Of a stretch of 10,209 bases of DNA, positions 1 to 6,215 are shown in pieces. The position numbers were made by a program, and so were the translations under genes. The notes below the pieces were generated by a model. That model saw only the letters and a program-made list of their open reading frames with translations. It was not told the origin of the DNA and made no database searches. Position 1 is the first letter of the stretch, and each line of letters opens with the position of its first letter. The DNA is from Gammaproteobacteria bacterium. GTDB taxonomy: Bacteria; Pseudomonadota; Gammaproteobacteria; Steroidobacterales; Rariloculaceae. The stretch is taken from NCBI GenBank assembly GCA_004357505.1, contig SMWC01000056.1:1-10209 (forward strand), written 5' to 3'.

Positions 1-1
1 A

Positions 2-1210
2 GTGGACGATGAGTCTACTGAACCACGGACCGAACCGCAGGGTCATTGGCCGGATGGGCACACCGACCGCATCCAGGCGATACGGACCGCCGGCATCGTC
101 GGCCTGGGTGGCGCAGCGTTTCCGACCGCCGAGAAGCTTGCCACGAACGGTAGCTGCAGCACGTTGATACTCAACGGCGCCGAGTGTGAGCCGTACATCA
201 GCTGCGATGACATGCTGATGCGTGAAAGTGCCGCAGAGATACTCACCGGCGCACAGACGATGATGAGTCTAGTCGGCGCAGATATCTGCCTGCTGGCGAT
301 CGAGCGAGACAAATCGCTGGCGCTCGAGTCGATGGCGGCAGCGATCGCCGAACTCGGGGACGAACGTATCCGGATCGCGACAGTTCCAAGCGTTTATCCT
401 GCCGGCGGTGAGCGGCAACTGATTGAGCTGCTGATGGGAGAGGAAGTCCCAAGCGGCCACTATCCGATCGCAACCGGCTGTGTTTGCCAGAATGTCGCCA
501 CCGCCTATGCGTTGGATCGGCTCGTACGCGCCGGGGAGCCGCTGATGACGAGAATCGTTACGGTTACCGGCAAGGGGGTTCGAGAGCCGCAAAATGTCGA
601 GGTGCCCATCGGCACGCCGATCCGGGAATTGATTCAACACTGCGGCGGCTATGTCGGTAACGTCGAAAGATTGATTCTCGGTGGCAGCATGATGGGCTAT
701 TCGGTGTCGTCAGACGAGTTACCGGTGACCAAAGCCACCAACTGCGTCATCGCAGCACACCGCGATGAAGTCCGGGACAGCTACCAAGAATGGCCCTGCA
801 TTCGCTGCGGAAACTGCGCAGAAGTGTGTCCCGCTCGGCTCTTACCGCAGGATCTTCTGCGGCGATCCAGATCGTACGACTATCAGCAGCTGGATGTCTT
901 GGGGTTAAGCGACTGCATAGAGTGCGGCTGCTGTGATGTCGTGTGCCCAAGTCAAATTCCTTTGACCGATTATTTTAGAGATGCCAAGCAAGCTAGACGA
1001 ACACACGAACGTCACCGGCGCCTCGCGGATACAGCGCAGAGCCGCTACCTGAGCAAACAGGAGCGCCTGCGCCTGCAACAGGAGCAGACCGAGAGGCTAC
1101 AGACTGACTTGAAAGCGCAAGTAGCCGCCGATTCGAAGTTGCGACAAGAAACCGTCCAAGCGGCCATCGATCGCGTCCGGCGTCGACGCGATGCTGACGA
1201 TGCTCGCTAA
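2..1210 (+). CDS. rsxC: RsxC/RnfC, electron transport complex subunit C (5' end cut by window)
   Basis: This is the peripheral NADH/FMN and iron-sulfur subunit of the Rnf/Rsx membrane complex, which exchanges electrons between NADH and ferredoxin-type carriers. The visible part begins at about residue 120 of the E. coli protein, so the GTG at position 2 is probably an internal codon and the true start lies upstream. The glycine-rich stretch GLGGAAFPT (residues 34-42 of the visible part) and AECEPYI (60-66) belong to the FMN/NADH-binding fold shared with the complex I 51-kDa subunit. Two ferredoxin-like motifs follow, with cysteines 266/269/272/276 and 305/308/311/315, enough for two 4Fe-4S clusters. 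The last 85 or so residues are charged and Arg/Gln-rich, probably helical, and much shorter than the Ala/Lys-rich repeats that end E. coli RsxC. rsxD follows after 30 nt. Identification is firm. Confidence 0.96.
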   Translation: MDDESTEPRTEPQGHWPDGHTDRIQAIRTAGIVGLGGAAFPTAEKLATNGSCSTLILNGAECEPYISCDDMLMRESAAEILTGAQTMMSLVGADICLLAIERDKSLALESMAAAIAELGDERIRIATVPSVYPAGGERQLIELLMGEEVPSGHYPIATGCVCQNVATAYALDRLVRAGEPLMTRIVTVTGKGVREPQNVEVPIGTPIRELIQHCGGYVGNVERLILGGSMMGYSVSSDELPVTKATNCVIAAHRDEVRDSYQEWPCIRCGNCAEVCPARLLPQDLLRRSRSYDYQQLDVLGLSDCIECGCCDVVCPSQIPLTDYFRDAKQARRTHERHRRLADTAQSRYLSKQERLRLQQEQTERLQTDLKAQVAADSKLRQETVQAAIDRVRRRRDADDAR

Positions 1211-1240
1211 ACCCATCAATACAACCTTGTTGGACCACTA

Positions 1241-2275
1241 GTGTCGTTCGCGCTTAAGCCCGCGCCCCATGTAACTCCAGCGACCAGCGTGCCGCTGGTC
1301 ATGCGCCGAGTACTCTATGCGCTGATACCCGCAACGATCGTCTACACCGCGTACTTCGGCTGGGGTCTGTTGATAAACATGGTCATCGCCGTTGCGGCGG
1401 CGCTCGCGGCCGAAGCGTTGATGTTACGAGCGAGACGGCGCGCAATCAGGCCTGGAAGCGCGGATGCCAGCGCAGTCGTTACGGCCATTCTATTGGCTTT
1501 TGCGATCCCGCCACTAGCCCCATGGTGGATACCGGCATTGGGCGCCGGAGTGGCGGTCAGCCTGGCAAAACATCTCTACGGCGGCCTGGGATCCAATTTA
1601 TTCAATCCAGCGATGGTGGGCTACGTCATCCTGCTGATCTCCTTCCCGGTCGAGATGACACAGTGGCTGCCGCCCGTCGGGTTCGACCCCAGTGTCCAGC
1701 AACTGGGGTTCTGGTCGAATCTGAACTACGCGCTGACCGGCCACACTCCGTCGGGCATTGACATCGACGCGCTCACGCAGGCGACGCCACTCGACCAGGT
1801 CAAGGAAGGCCTAGGTCAGATGCGGACGCTCGACGAGATCCGGTTAGGTCGACTGTTTGGTTTTTACGGCGGCCGAGGTTGGGAGTGGATTAACGGCTGC
1901 TTCGCGCTGGGCGGGTTGTACCTTCTGTATCGCGGTGTCATTCGCTGGCACATCCCGGTCGCTCTGATCACCGGTCTTTGCGGCTGCGCGGCTGCGCTGC
2001 ATATCATAGACCCTAGTCGCTACTCGTCTCCCGGCTTTCATTTGTTCGGCGGCGCTACACTGTTGGGCGCTTTCTTCATCGCCACCGATCCGGTCACTGC
2101 TGCCGCGACAGATCGCGGCCGGCTGATCTTTGGCGCCGCTATCGGCGCGATTACCTACGCCATCCGGACCTGGGGCGGCTATCCAGATGGGCTAGCCTTC
2201 GCCGTGCTGTTGATGAACGCGACGGTGCCACTATTGGATCGATATACGAGACCACGAATCTATGGCCACTTCTAA
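1241..2275 (+). CDS. rsxD: RsxD/RnfD, electron transport complex membrane subunit D
   Basis: This is an integral inner-membrane flavoprotein subunit of the Rnf/Rsx complex, related to NqrB. The GTG start is chosen because the resulting N terminus (MSFALKPAPH) aligns residue for residue with E. coli RsxD, including the distance to the first membrane helix; no good ribosome-binding site is visible. The 344 residues contain about ten hydrophobic segments (roughly 25-62, 76-112, 122-142, 214-256, 267-283 and 292-331). Thr182 in TQATPLD matches E. coli Thr187, the residue that carries covalently bound FMN. Family landmarks are PPLAPWW (90-96), YGGLGSNLFNPAM (113-125), ATDPVTA (281-287) and the end TRPRIYGH. 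Its 3' end overlaps the start of rsxG by 14 nt. Confidence 0.96.
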   Translation: MSFALKPAPHVTPATSVPLVMRRVLYALIPATIVYTAYFGWGLLINMVIAVAAALAAEALMLRARRRAIRPGSADASAVVTAILLAFAIPPLAPWWIPALGAGVAVSLAKHLYGGLGSNLFNPAMVGYVILLISFPVEMTQWLPPVGFDPSVQQLGFWSNLNYALTGHTPSGIDIDALTQATPLDQVKEGLGQMRTLDEIRLGRLFGFYGGRGWEWINGCFALGGLYLLYRGVIRWHIPVALITGLCGCAAALHIIDPSRYSSPGFHLFGGATLLGAFFIATDPVTAAATDRGRLIFGAAIGAITYAIRTWGGYPDGLAFAVLLMNATVPLLDRYTRPRIYGHF

Positions 2276-2924
2276 GCAACGGACGTTGCGCGCGATCGCA
2301 TCGGTCACGGCAATTGCCGTCAGCGCAGCAGTGCTCGTCACGGGAAGTTACGAAATCAGCTATGAGCGTATTGAGGAGAATCATCAGGCGCGACTTCTAC
2401 GCACGCTCCATCAGGTTCTGGACCCGGCCAGCCATGATAATGAGCTGACACAGAATCGGCGCGCAGTGCGGGACTTGAAGCTTCTCGGTAGCTCAGAGCC
2501 AATGGACGTATTCATCGCCACGAGGGAGGGACGACCGATTGCCGCATTGATATCTAGCGTTGCTCCCAGAGGTTATAGCGGCCCCATTCACCTGCTGACC
2601 GGGATCGCTGTCGACGGTACGGTCACTGGAGTCCGAGTGACGAGTCACAGCGAAACACCGGGCTTGGGCGACGTGATTGAGATTGAGAAATCCGGCTGGA
2701 TCTTAAGCTTCGACGGAACTAGCCTCTTATCACCACCGCTCGACGGCTGGGCAGCCGGTCAAGACGGCGGTCAGTTCGATGCGATTACCGGTGCGACCGT
2801 TACACCGCGTGCGGTTATCGATGGCGTGAAAAATACCTTGCTGTACTTTCAACGACACAAAGACACGTTGTTCACAGAGCCCTCGGGTAGCAGTTCCTTA
2901 GCAGGTGAGACTGCCGATGACTGA
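2262..2924 (+). CDS. rsxG: RsxG/RnfG, electron transport complex FMN subunit G
   Basis: This is the Rnf/Rsx subunit with a single membrane anchor and a periplasmic FMN-binding domain, related to NqrC. One hydrophobic segment at about residues 10-28 serves as signal anchor, and the remainder is soluble. The flavinylation motif TGATVT lies at 176-181, with Thr179 as the expected FMN acceptor; it sits in the context FDAITGATVTPRAV, which closely resembles E. coli RsxG. SETPGLGD (130-137) is another family signature. The length of 220 residues is slightly above that of E. coli RsxG (about 206) because of a polar C-terminal tail. The ATG lies inside the end of rsxD with no strong ribosome-binding site, so coupled translation is likely. 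Confidence 0.95.
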   Translation: MATSKQRTLRAIASVTAIAVSAAVLVTGSYEISYERIEENHQARLLRTLHQVLDPASHDNELTQNRRAVRDLKLLGSSEPMDVFIATREGRPIAALISSVAPRGYSGPIHLLTGIAVDGTVTGVRVTSHSETPGLGDVIEIEKSGWILSFDGTSLLSPPLDGWAAGQDGGQFDAITGATVTPRAVIDGVKNTLLYFQRHKDTLFTEPSGSSSLAGETADD

Positions 2925-3597
2925 TGTAAAGACCGTCGTACTCGACGGTATCTGGCGTAACAATCCTGCCCTGGTACAGCTGCTGGGACTGTGCCCGTTG
3001 CTCGCAATTACCACCACGCTCGTGAACGGCCTGGCGCTAGGATTGGCGACGACCGCCGTGCTGGTCGTTACCAATATGACTGTGTCACTGATACGTGGAG
3101 CGCTAATTCCTGCAGCCCGTATCCTTGTCTTCGTTCTGATCATCGCCTCTTTGGTTACGATCGTGGATTTACTGGCCAACGCTTATCTGTATGAGTTACA
3201 CCAGACCCTGGGCCTGTTTATTCCCCTGATCGTCACCAACTGTGCGATCCTTGCCCAGGCTGAGGTATTCGCCAGCCGTCATAGCATCGGCGTGGCTGCT
3301 CTGGGCGGACTCAGTACCGGCGCCGGCTTCACGATGGCGCTGATCGCCCTGGGCGGCTGCAGGGAGATCGTGGGCCAAGGCACTCTGTTTGCGGGACTCG
3401 AGCAACTGCTCGGTGACGCTGCAGCCGGCATTGTCATCAATCTACCTGTCGATGGGATCCTGGTAGCCGCACTGCCACCGGGCGCATTCTTCGGCCTGGC
3501 CTTGCTGATCGCATTGAAAAACTATCTCGATCGCGACAAACACGGCGTTTCGACGACCGCGACGCAAAGGGCACAGGCTGAGAAACATCTGCCGTGA
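2917..3597 (+). CDS. rsxE: RsxE/RnfE, electron transport complex membrane subunit E
   Basis: This is a six-helix inner-membrane subunit of the Rnf/Rsx complex, related to NqrD, that pairs with RsxA. I chose the ATG at 2917 over the in-frame GTG at 2905 because the protein then begins MTDVKTVVLDGIWRNN, matching the E. coli start, and because AGGTGA (2903-2908) sits 8 nt upstream as a ribosome-binding site. With this start the protein has 226 residues. Cys26 in LGLCP and Cys109 in VTNC match the conserved cysteines which, together with those of RsxA, are thought to hold a 2Fe-2S cluster within the membrane. The segment GTLF...LPPGAFFGLAL near the end is also typical of the family. It overlaps rsxG by 8 nt and nth by 4 nt. 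Confidence 0.95.
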   Translation: MTDVKTVVLDGIWRNNPALVQLLGLCPLLAITTTLVNGLALGLATTAVLVVTNMTVSLIRGALIPAARILVFVLIIASLVTIVDLLANAYLYELHQTLGLFIPLIVTNCAILAQAEVFASRHSIGVAALGGLSTGAGFTMALIALGGCREIVGQGTLFAGLEQLLGDAAAGIVINLPVDGILVAALPPGAFFGLALLIALKNYLDRDKHGVSTTATQRAQAEKHLP

Positions 3598-4226
3598 ATG
3601 CAGAGAAACGCAGACAGCTATACGAACGCTTGGCCAAAGCCAATCCAAACCCGACGACTGAATTAAACTACCGATCACCCTTCGAGTTATTAGTCTCAGT
3701 CGTGCTCTCGGCGCAGGCCACCGACGTAAGCGTCAACAAGGCAACTGCAAAGCTGTTCGCGGTCGCCAATACTGCCGATACCATCCTCGCTCTGGGCGAG
3801 GATCGCCTGAAACCTTATATACGAACGATAGGACTGTTCAACAGCAAAGCGAAAAATATTCTCGGCGCTTGCGAAATTCTAGTCGAGCAGCATGGCGGAC
3901 AAGTGCCTCGCAGTCGCGAAGCACTTGAGGCCCTACCGGGCGTCGGCAGAAAAACCGCTAACGTGATATTGAATACTGCGTTCGGCGAACCGACGATCGC
4001 CGTGGACACTCATATTTTCCGAGTATCGAACCGGACAGGTCTGGCGACCGGCAAGGACGTGTTAGCGGTCGAGAAAAAGCTCGAGAGGTTCACGCCGGAC
4101 GAGTTCAAACGCGACGCACACCATTGGCTGATTCTGCATGGCCGCTATGTGTGTAAGGCGCGAAAGCCAAGTTGTCCGGAGTGCTTGATCGCGGATCTCT
4201 GCGACTACAAGCCAAAGACTGTGTAG
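3594..4226 (+). CDS. nth: Endonuclease III (DNA glycosylase/AP lyase)
   Basis: This bifunctional base-excision repair enzyme removes oxidised pyrimidines from DNA and cleaves at the abasic site. Translation begins at a GTG in a GTGA overlap with the rsxE stop; the resulting N terminus MNAEKRRQLYERL has the same register as E. coli Nth. The helix-hairpin-helix motif LPGVGRKTANV (114-124) contains the catalytic Lys120, and Asp138 lies in AVDTHIFR, both at the same numbers as in E. coli. The 4Fe-4S cluster ligands are Cys187, Cys194, Cys197 and Cys203, in the expected C-x6-C-x2-C-x5-C spacing. The length of 210 residues is normal. It is the last gene of the rsx operon, as in E. coli, so expression and translation are probably coupled to rsxE. 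Confidence 0.97.
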   Translation: MNAEKRRQLYERLAKANPNPTTELNYRSPFELLVSVVLSAQATDVSVNKATAKLFAVANTADTILALGEDRLKPYIRTIGLFNSKAKNILGACEILVEQHGGQVPRSREALEALPGVGRKTANVILNTAFGEPTIAVDTHIFRVSNRTGLATGKDVLAVEKKLERFTPDEFKRDAHHWLILHGRYVCKARKPSCPECLIADLCDYKPKTV

Positions 4227-4245
4227 CAGTGGCCGCACAGCCGCC

Positions 4246-4270
4246 GGAAACGTTGTTTCCTCCGTTTCTT
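4246..4270 (+). terminator. Possible weak terminator after nth
   Basis: A short inverted repeat, GGAAAC (4246-4251) and GTTTCC (4255-4260) around a 3-nt loop, lies 20 nt after the nth stop and is followed by the pyrimidine-rich stretch TCCGTTTCTT. The six-pair stem is weak and the T tract is interrupted, so this may be only a pause site or chance. Its position at the end of the rsx-nth operon is the main argument for it. Confidence 0.25.
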
Positions 4271-4297
4271 GCTAGCGGATACTGAGCGAGTGAGTGT

Positions 4298-4326
4298 AAT
4301 TCAACGGGCGCTCCTGCTAGGATAAT
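4298..4326 (+). promoter_or_regulatory. Possible sigma-70 promoter for rnt
   Basis: GATAAT at 4321-4326 differs from the -10 consensus TATAAT at one position and lies about 40 nt before the likely rnt start. The matching -35 region (AATTCA, 4298-4303, 17-bp spacer) is poor. It falls in the only gap between the rsx-nth operon and rnt. Assignment rests almost entirely on the -10 box. Confidence 0.28.
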
Positions 4327-4365
4327 CTGTCGCGATCATGCTACCGACATCCATTCACCAAACTC

Positions 4366-5031
4366 TTGCAGAAAACTGCCCGCGTGACTCAGCCACCGCC
4401 GCCTCAGACCACTGCTGACCGGCCATCGTCGCCGATAGCAGCGCGATTCCGAGGCTTTTTACCCGTGGTGGTCGACGTGGAGACAGGCGGTTTCAATCCT
4501 GCTACCGATGCGCTGTTGGAAATCGCTGCTGTCCTACTGCACCTCGATACGGATGGCGACATCAAACTCGCGCGAACCATCTCCTACCACGTTAAGCCCT
4601 TTCCCGGAGCCGGGCTTGATCCGGCCTCGCTCGAAGTGACCGGCATAGACCCTTTTCACCCGCTGCGGCCTGCGATCGATGAAGACGACGCGTTGCAGAG
4701 TATCTTCAAAGAGGTCCGAGCGGAAGTCAAAGAGCAATCGTGTACTCGCGCTATTCTCGTCGGACACAATGCCTTTTTTGATTTGCAGTTTCTAAACGCC
4801 GCAGCGAAACGAAACAAGATCAAGCGCAATCCGTTTCACCCGTTCTCGAGTTTTGACACCGCAACGCTCGCCGGTGTTGCGCTCGGTCAGACGGTTCTGG
4901 AGCGAGCGGTGACGGCAGCCGGATTCTCCTGGGATGAAAGCAAGGCGCACTCGGCCGCCTACGATGCAGAAGTGACCGCGAAGTTGTTCTGCGAACTCGT
5001 TAACCGCTTCCGAGGAGTCTATGGGGGCTAG
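4366..5031 (+). CDS. rnt: Ribonuclease T (DEDD 3'-5' exoribonuclease)
   Basis: RNase T trims the 3' ends of tRNAs, 5S and 23S rRNA and other stable RNAs, and acts as a homodimer. The four acidic residues and the histidine of the DEDDh fold are present: Asp37 and Glu39 in DVETGGF, Asp139 in GHNAFFD, His195 and Asp200 in AHSAAYD (TTG-start numbering). The segment KRNPFHPFSSFDTATLAG (153-170) closely matches E. coli RNase T. The start is uncertain: there is no in-frame ATG ahead of the conserved core, and the candidates are TTG at 4366 and GTG at 4384, neither with a clear ribosome-binding site. Either gives a short Pro/Gln/Thr-rich N-terminal extension. The stop codon shares a CTAG with the oppositely oriented grxD stop. 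Family assignment is firm, the start is not. Confidence 0.94.
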   Translation: MQKTARVTQPPPPQTTADRPSSPIAARFRGFLPVVVDVETGGFNPATDALLEIAAVLLHLDTDGDIKLARTISYHVKPFPGAGLDPASLEVTGIDPFHPLRPAIDEDDALQSIFKEVRAEVKEQSCTRAILVGHNAFFDLQFLNAAAKRNKIKRNPFHPFSSFDTATLAGVALGQTVLERAVTAAGFSWDESKAHSAAYDAEVTAKLFCELVNRFRGVYGG

Positions 5032-5357
5032 GCCTCGGCTGCTGCCGATCCGGCTTTCGCCATAATCTCCTTTAACTCTCCGGACTGGTGGAGCTCCAGC
5101 GTAATATCGCAACCACCGATCAACTCGCCATTGACGTACAGCTGGGGGAAAGTAGGCCAGTTAGAATACGCTTTCAGGCCTTCGCGGACCTCGGGATCCT
5201 CGAAGATATTGACAGAAGCAAACTTGGTGCCGATGTCGCGGAGTACGGCGACCGTTTGCGCCGAAAACCCGCACTGCGGAAAATCCGGTGTGCCCTTCAT
5301 ATACAAGAGCACGGGATTATCCGCCAACTGCTTCTGTATTCGTTCGCTGACATCCAT
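5028..5357 (-). CDS. grxD: Monothiol glutaredoxin (Grx4/GrxD family)
   Basis: This is a small cytosolic CGFS-type glutaredoxin. With glutathione, and usually a BolA-type partner, such proteins carry and deliver 2Fe-2S clusters. The active-site motif CGFS lies at residues 29-32 after KGTPDFPQ. The glutathione-binding WPTFPQLYVNGELIGGCD (67-84) contains the conserved Thr-Pro turn of the TPQ/TFPQ type and the Gly-Gly-Cys-Asp. The length of 109 residues is close to E. coli GrxD (115). The ATG has a good GGAGG ribosome-binding site (complement of 5367-5371) 9 nt upstream. It converges with rnt and diverges from the PuuD-like gene. Confidence 0.95.
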   Translation of the reverse strand: MDVSERIQKQLADNPVLLYMKGTPDFPQCGFSAQTVAVLRDIGTKFASVNIFEDPEVREGLKAYSNWPTFPQLYVNGELIGGCDITLELHQSGELKEIMAKAGSAAAEA

Positions 5358-5384
5358 ATCACTCGACCTCCACTGTCTGTCGCC

Positions 5385-5555
5385 ATGGGCTGCGGTAAGG
5401 TTCTACCACCGAAGTTCGAGCCCGATGTCGATCAGGAATCATTGAATAATGGCTACCCCTGCCCTATTCTTCTAGAGATTCCCGGCCAGGGCAAGTCACC
5501 TGACCGGCTTGTGGATAGCAATAAGACAATAACCCACGCGGAGGAACTCCAATGA
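5385..5555 (+). CDS. Doubtful small ORF (56 aa) overlapping the PuuD-like gene
   Basis: An ATG at 5385 opens a 56-codon frame whose TGA overlaps the ATG of the next gene as ATGA, the usual geometry of coupled genes. The product is polar, begins MGCGKVLPPKFEPDVD, has two cysteines (3 and 26), no membrane segment and no motif I recognise. No ribosome-binding site precedes the ATG, and the frame stays open further upstream across the antisense strand of grxD, which suggests chance. A candidate promoter for the downstream gene lies inside it. It is more likely spurious than real. Confidence 0.18.
   Translation: MGCGKVLPPKFEPDVDQESLNNGYPCPILLEIPGQGKSPDRLVDSNKTITHAEELQ
5442..5470 (+). promoter_or_regulatory. 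Candidate sigma-70 promoter for the PuuD-like gene
   Basis: TTGAAT (5442-5447) and TATTCT (5465-5470) are separated by 17 bp; each matches four of six consensus positions. They lie about 80 nt before the start of the PuuD-like gene, in the divergent region shared with grxD. On the opposite strand, TTGCCC (complement of 5489-5494) and AAGAAT (complement of 5466-5471) form a similar weak pair facing grxD, so the two -10 boxes would overlap. Sequence match only. Confidence 0.33.
5540..5545 (+). promoter_or_regulatory. Strong ribosome-binding site for the PuuD-like gene
   Basis: GGAGGA lies 6 nt before the ATG at 5552. It is one of the two best Shine-Dalgarno matches in the window and fixes the start of the PuuD-like gene. 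Confidence 0.85.
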
Positions 5556-6139
5556 ACCCATTGAATTCGGTGAATGGCACCATTATTGCCGGCATAGGTC
5601 TCGCCGTTCTGCTCGGAGCCCTGACCATGGGCGTTAATCCGAACCCCGCCAGTCTATTGGTATGGATCCACGTCCTGGCCGGCATCACCTGGATCGGGCT
5701 CCTGTACTACTTCAACTTCGTGCAAGTCCCCGCATTGGCCGAAGCGGCGGCGGACGACGGCGGACCGGGAGGAGCCGGCATCACGAAGTACGTCGCACCG
5801 CGCGCCTTACTCTGGTTCCGCTGGAGCGCCTTGCTGACCTGGGTCTCTGGCGCGAGCTATCTCGCACATCTCGGCATATTCGGCGACGCGTTCATGCTGA
5901 CCGATGGCCTTCCTCGCATCATCGGCATCGGCGCCTGGCTCGGAACGATCATGTTATTCAATGTCTGGGTCTTGATCTGGCCAAACCAGAAGAAGATTCT
6001 CGGCATCGTCGAGGCAACAGCCGAAGAAATCGGCAAGGCCAAGCGCGTCGCGTTGCTCGCCTCACGAACCAATACGCTGCTGTCCATCCCCATGATCATG
6101 AGTATGGTCGGCTACGGCCACGGTGGATTTATCGTCTAG
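5552..6139 (+). CDS. Integral membrane protein, PuuD/urate oxidase N-terminal domain family
   Basis: This is a 195-residue multi-pass membrane protein resembling the membrane domain of PuuD, the urate hydroxylase of some bacteria. Signs of the family are WIHVLAGITWIGLLYYFNF (38-56), FNVWVLIWPNQKKI (136-149) and SRTNTLLSIPMIMSMV (171-186). Hydrophobic segments lie at about 8-28, 35-56, 88-108, 121-142 and 172-190. His40, His106 and His190 are possible haem or metal ligands, but this is inference. Characterised PuuD proteins are about twice as long and end in a cytochrome c domain; here there is no CxxCH motif and the protein simply ends. No purine-degradation gene is in view, so urate oxidation should not be assumed. 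It has its own promoter candidate, a strong ribosome-binding site and a strong terminator, so it is probably transcribed alone. Family assignment is fairly sure, function unknown. Confidence 0.75.
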   Translation: MNPLNSVNGTIIAGIGLAVLLGALTMGVNPNPASLLVWIHVLAGITWIGLLYYFNFVQVPALAEAAADDGGPGGAGITKYVAPRALLWFRWSALLTWVSGASYLAHLGIFGDAFMLTDGLPRIIGIGAWLGTIMLFNVWVLIWPNQKKILGIVEATAEEIGKAKRVALLASRTNTLLSIPMIMSMVGYGHGGFIV

Positions 6140-6160
6140 CTTTGGTAGCCGTTCTTTCCG

Positions 6161-6197
6161 ACCCGGAAAGGAAATTTCCTTTCCGGGTTTTCTTTTC
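6161..6197 (+). terminator. Strong intrinsic terminator after the PuuD-like gene
   Basis: CCCGGAAAGGAAA (6162-6174) is followed immediately by its exact reverse complement (6175-6187); A6161 and T6188 add a fourteenth pair. The palindrome leads directly into TTTTCTTTTCTT. A few central A-T pairs would open to form the loop, leaving a stem of about 12 pairs with a GC-rich base. The T-rich tract lies only on the + strand side, so it ends transcription from the PuuD-like gene, 22 nt past its stop. Confidence 0.9.
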
Positions 6198-6215
6198 TTA
6201 ACCTCGATCACGAGC

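Noticed and set aside
2905..2916. GTG start for rsxE giving four extra residues
   Set aside because: The ATG at 2917 matches the E. coli N terminus and has AGGTGA 8 nt upstream; the GTG is part of that ribosome-binding site.
5088..5384. Long open frame antisense to grxD continuing into the small ORF
   Set aside because: It lies entirely opposite a firmly identified gene up to 5357 and has no start signal; only the part from 5385 is considered, at low confidence.
5662..6201. 179-residue Arg/His-rich frame over the PuuD-like gene
   Set aside because: It is an out-of-frame shadow of the membrane protein, which has clear family motifs and a strong ribosome-binding site; it also runs into the terminator.
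6123..6215. Longer N terminus for nadC
   Set aside because: The extension overlaps the end of the PuuD-like gene and reads through the palindrome terminator; the ATG at 6216 gives a normal NadC N terminus.
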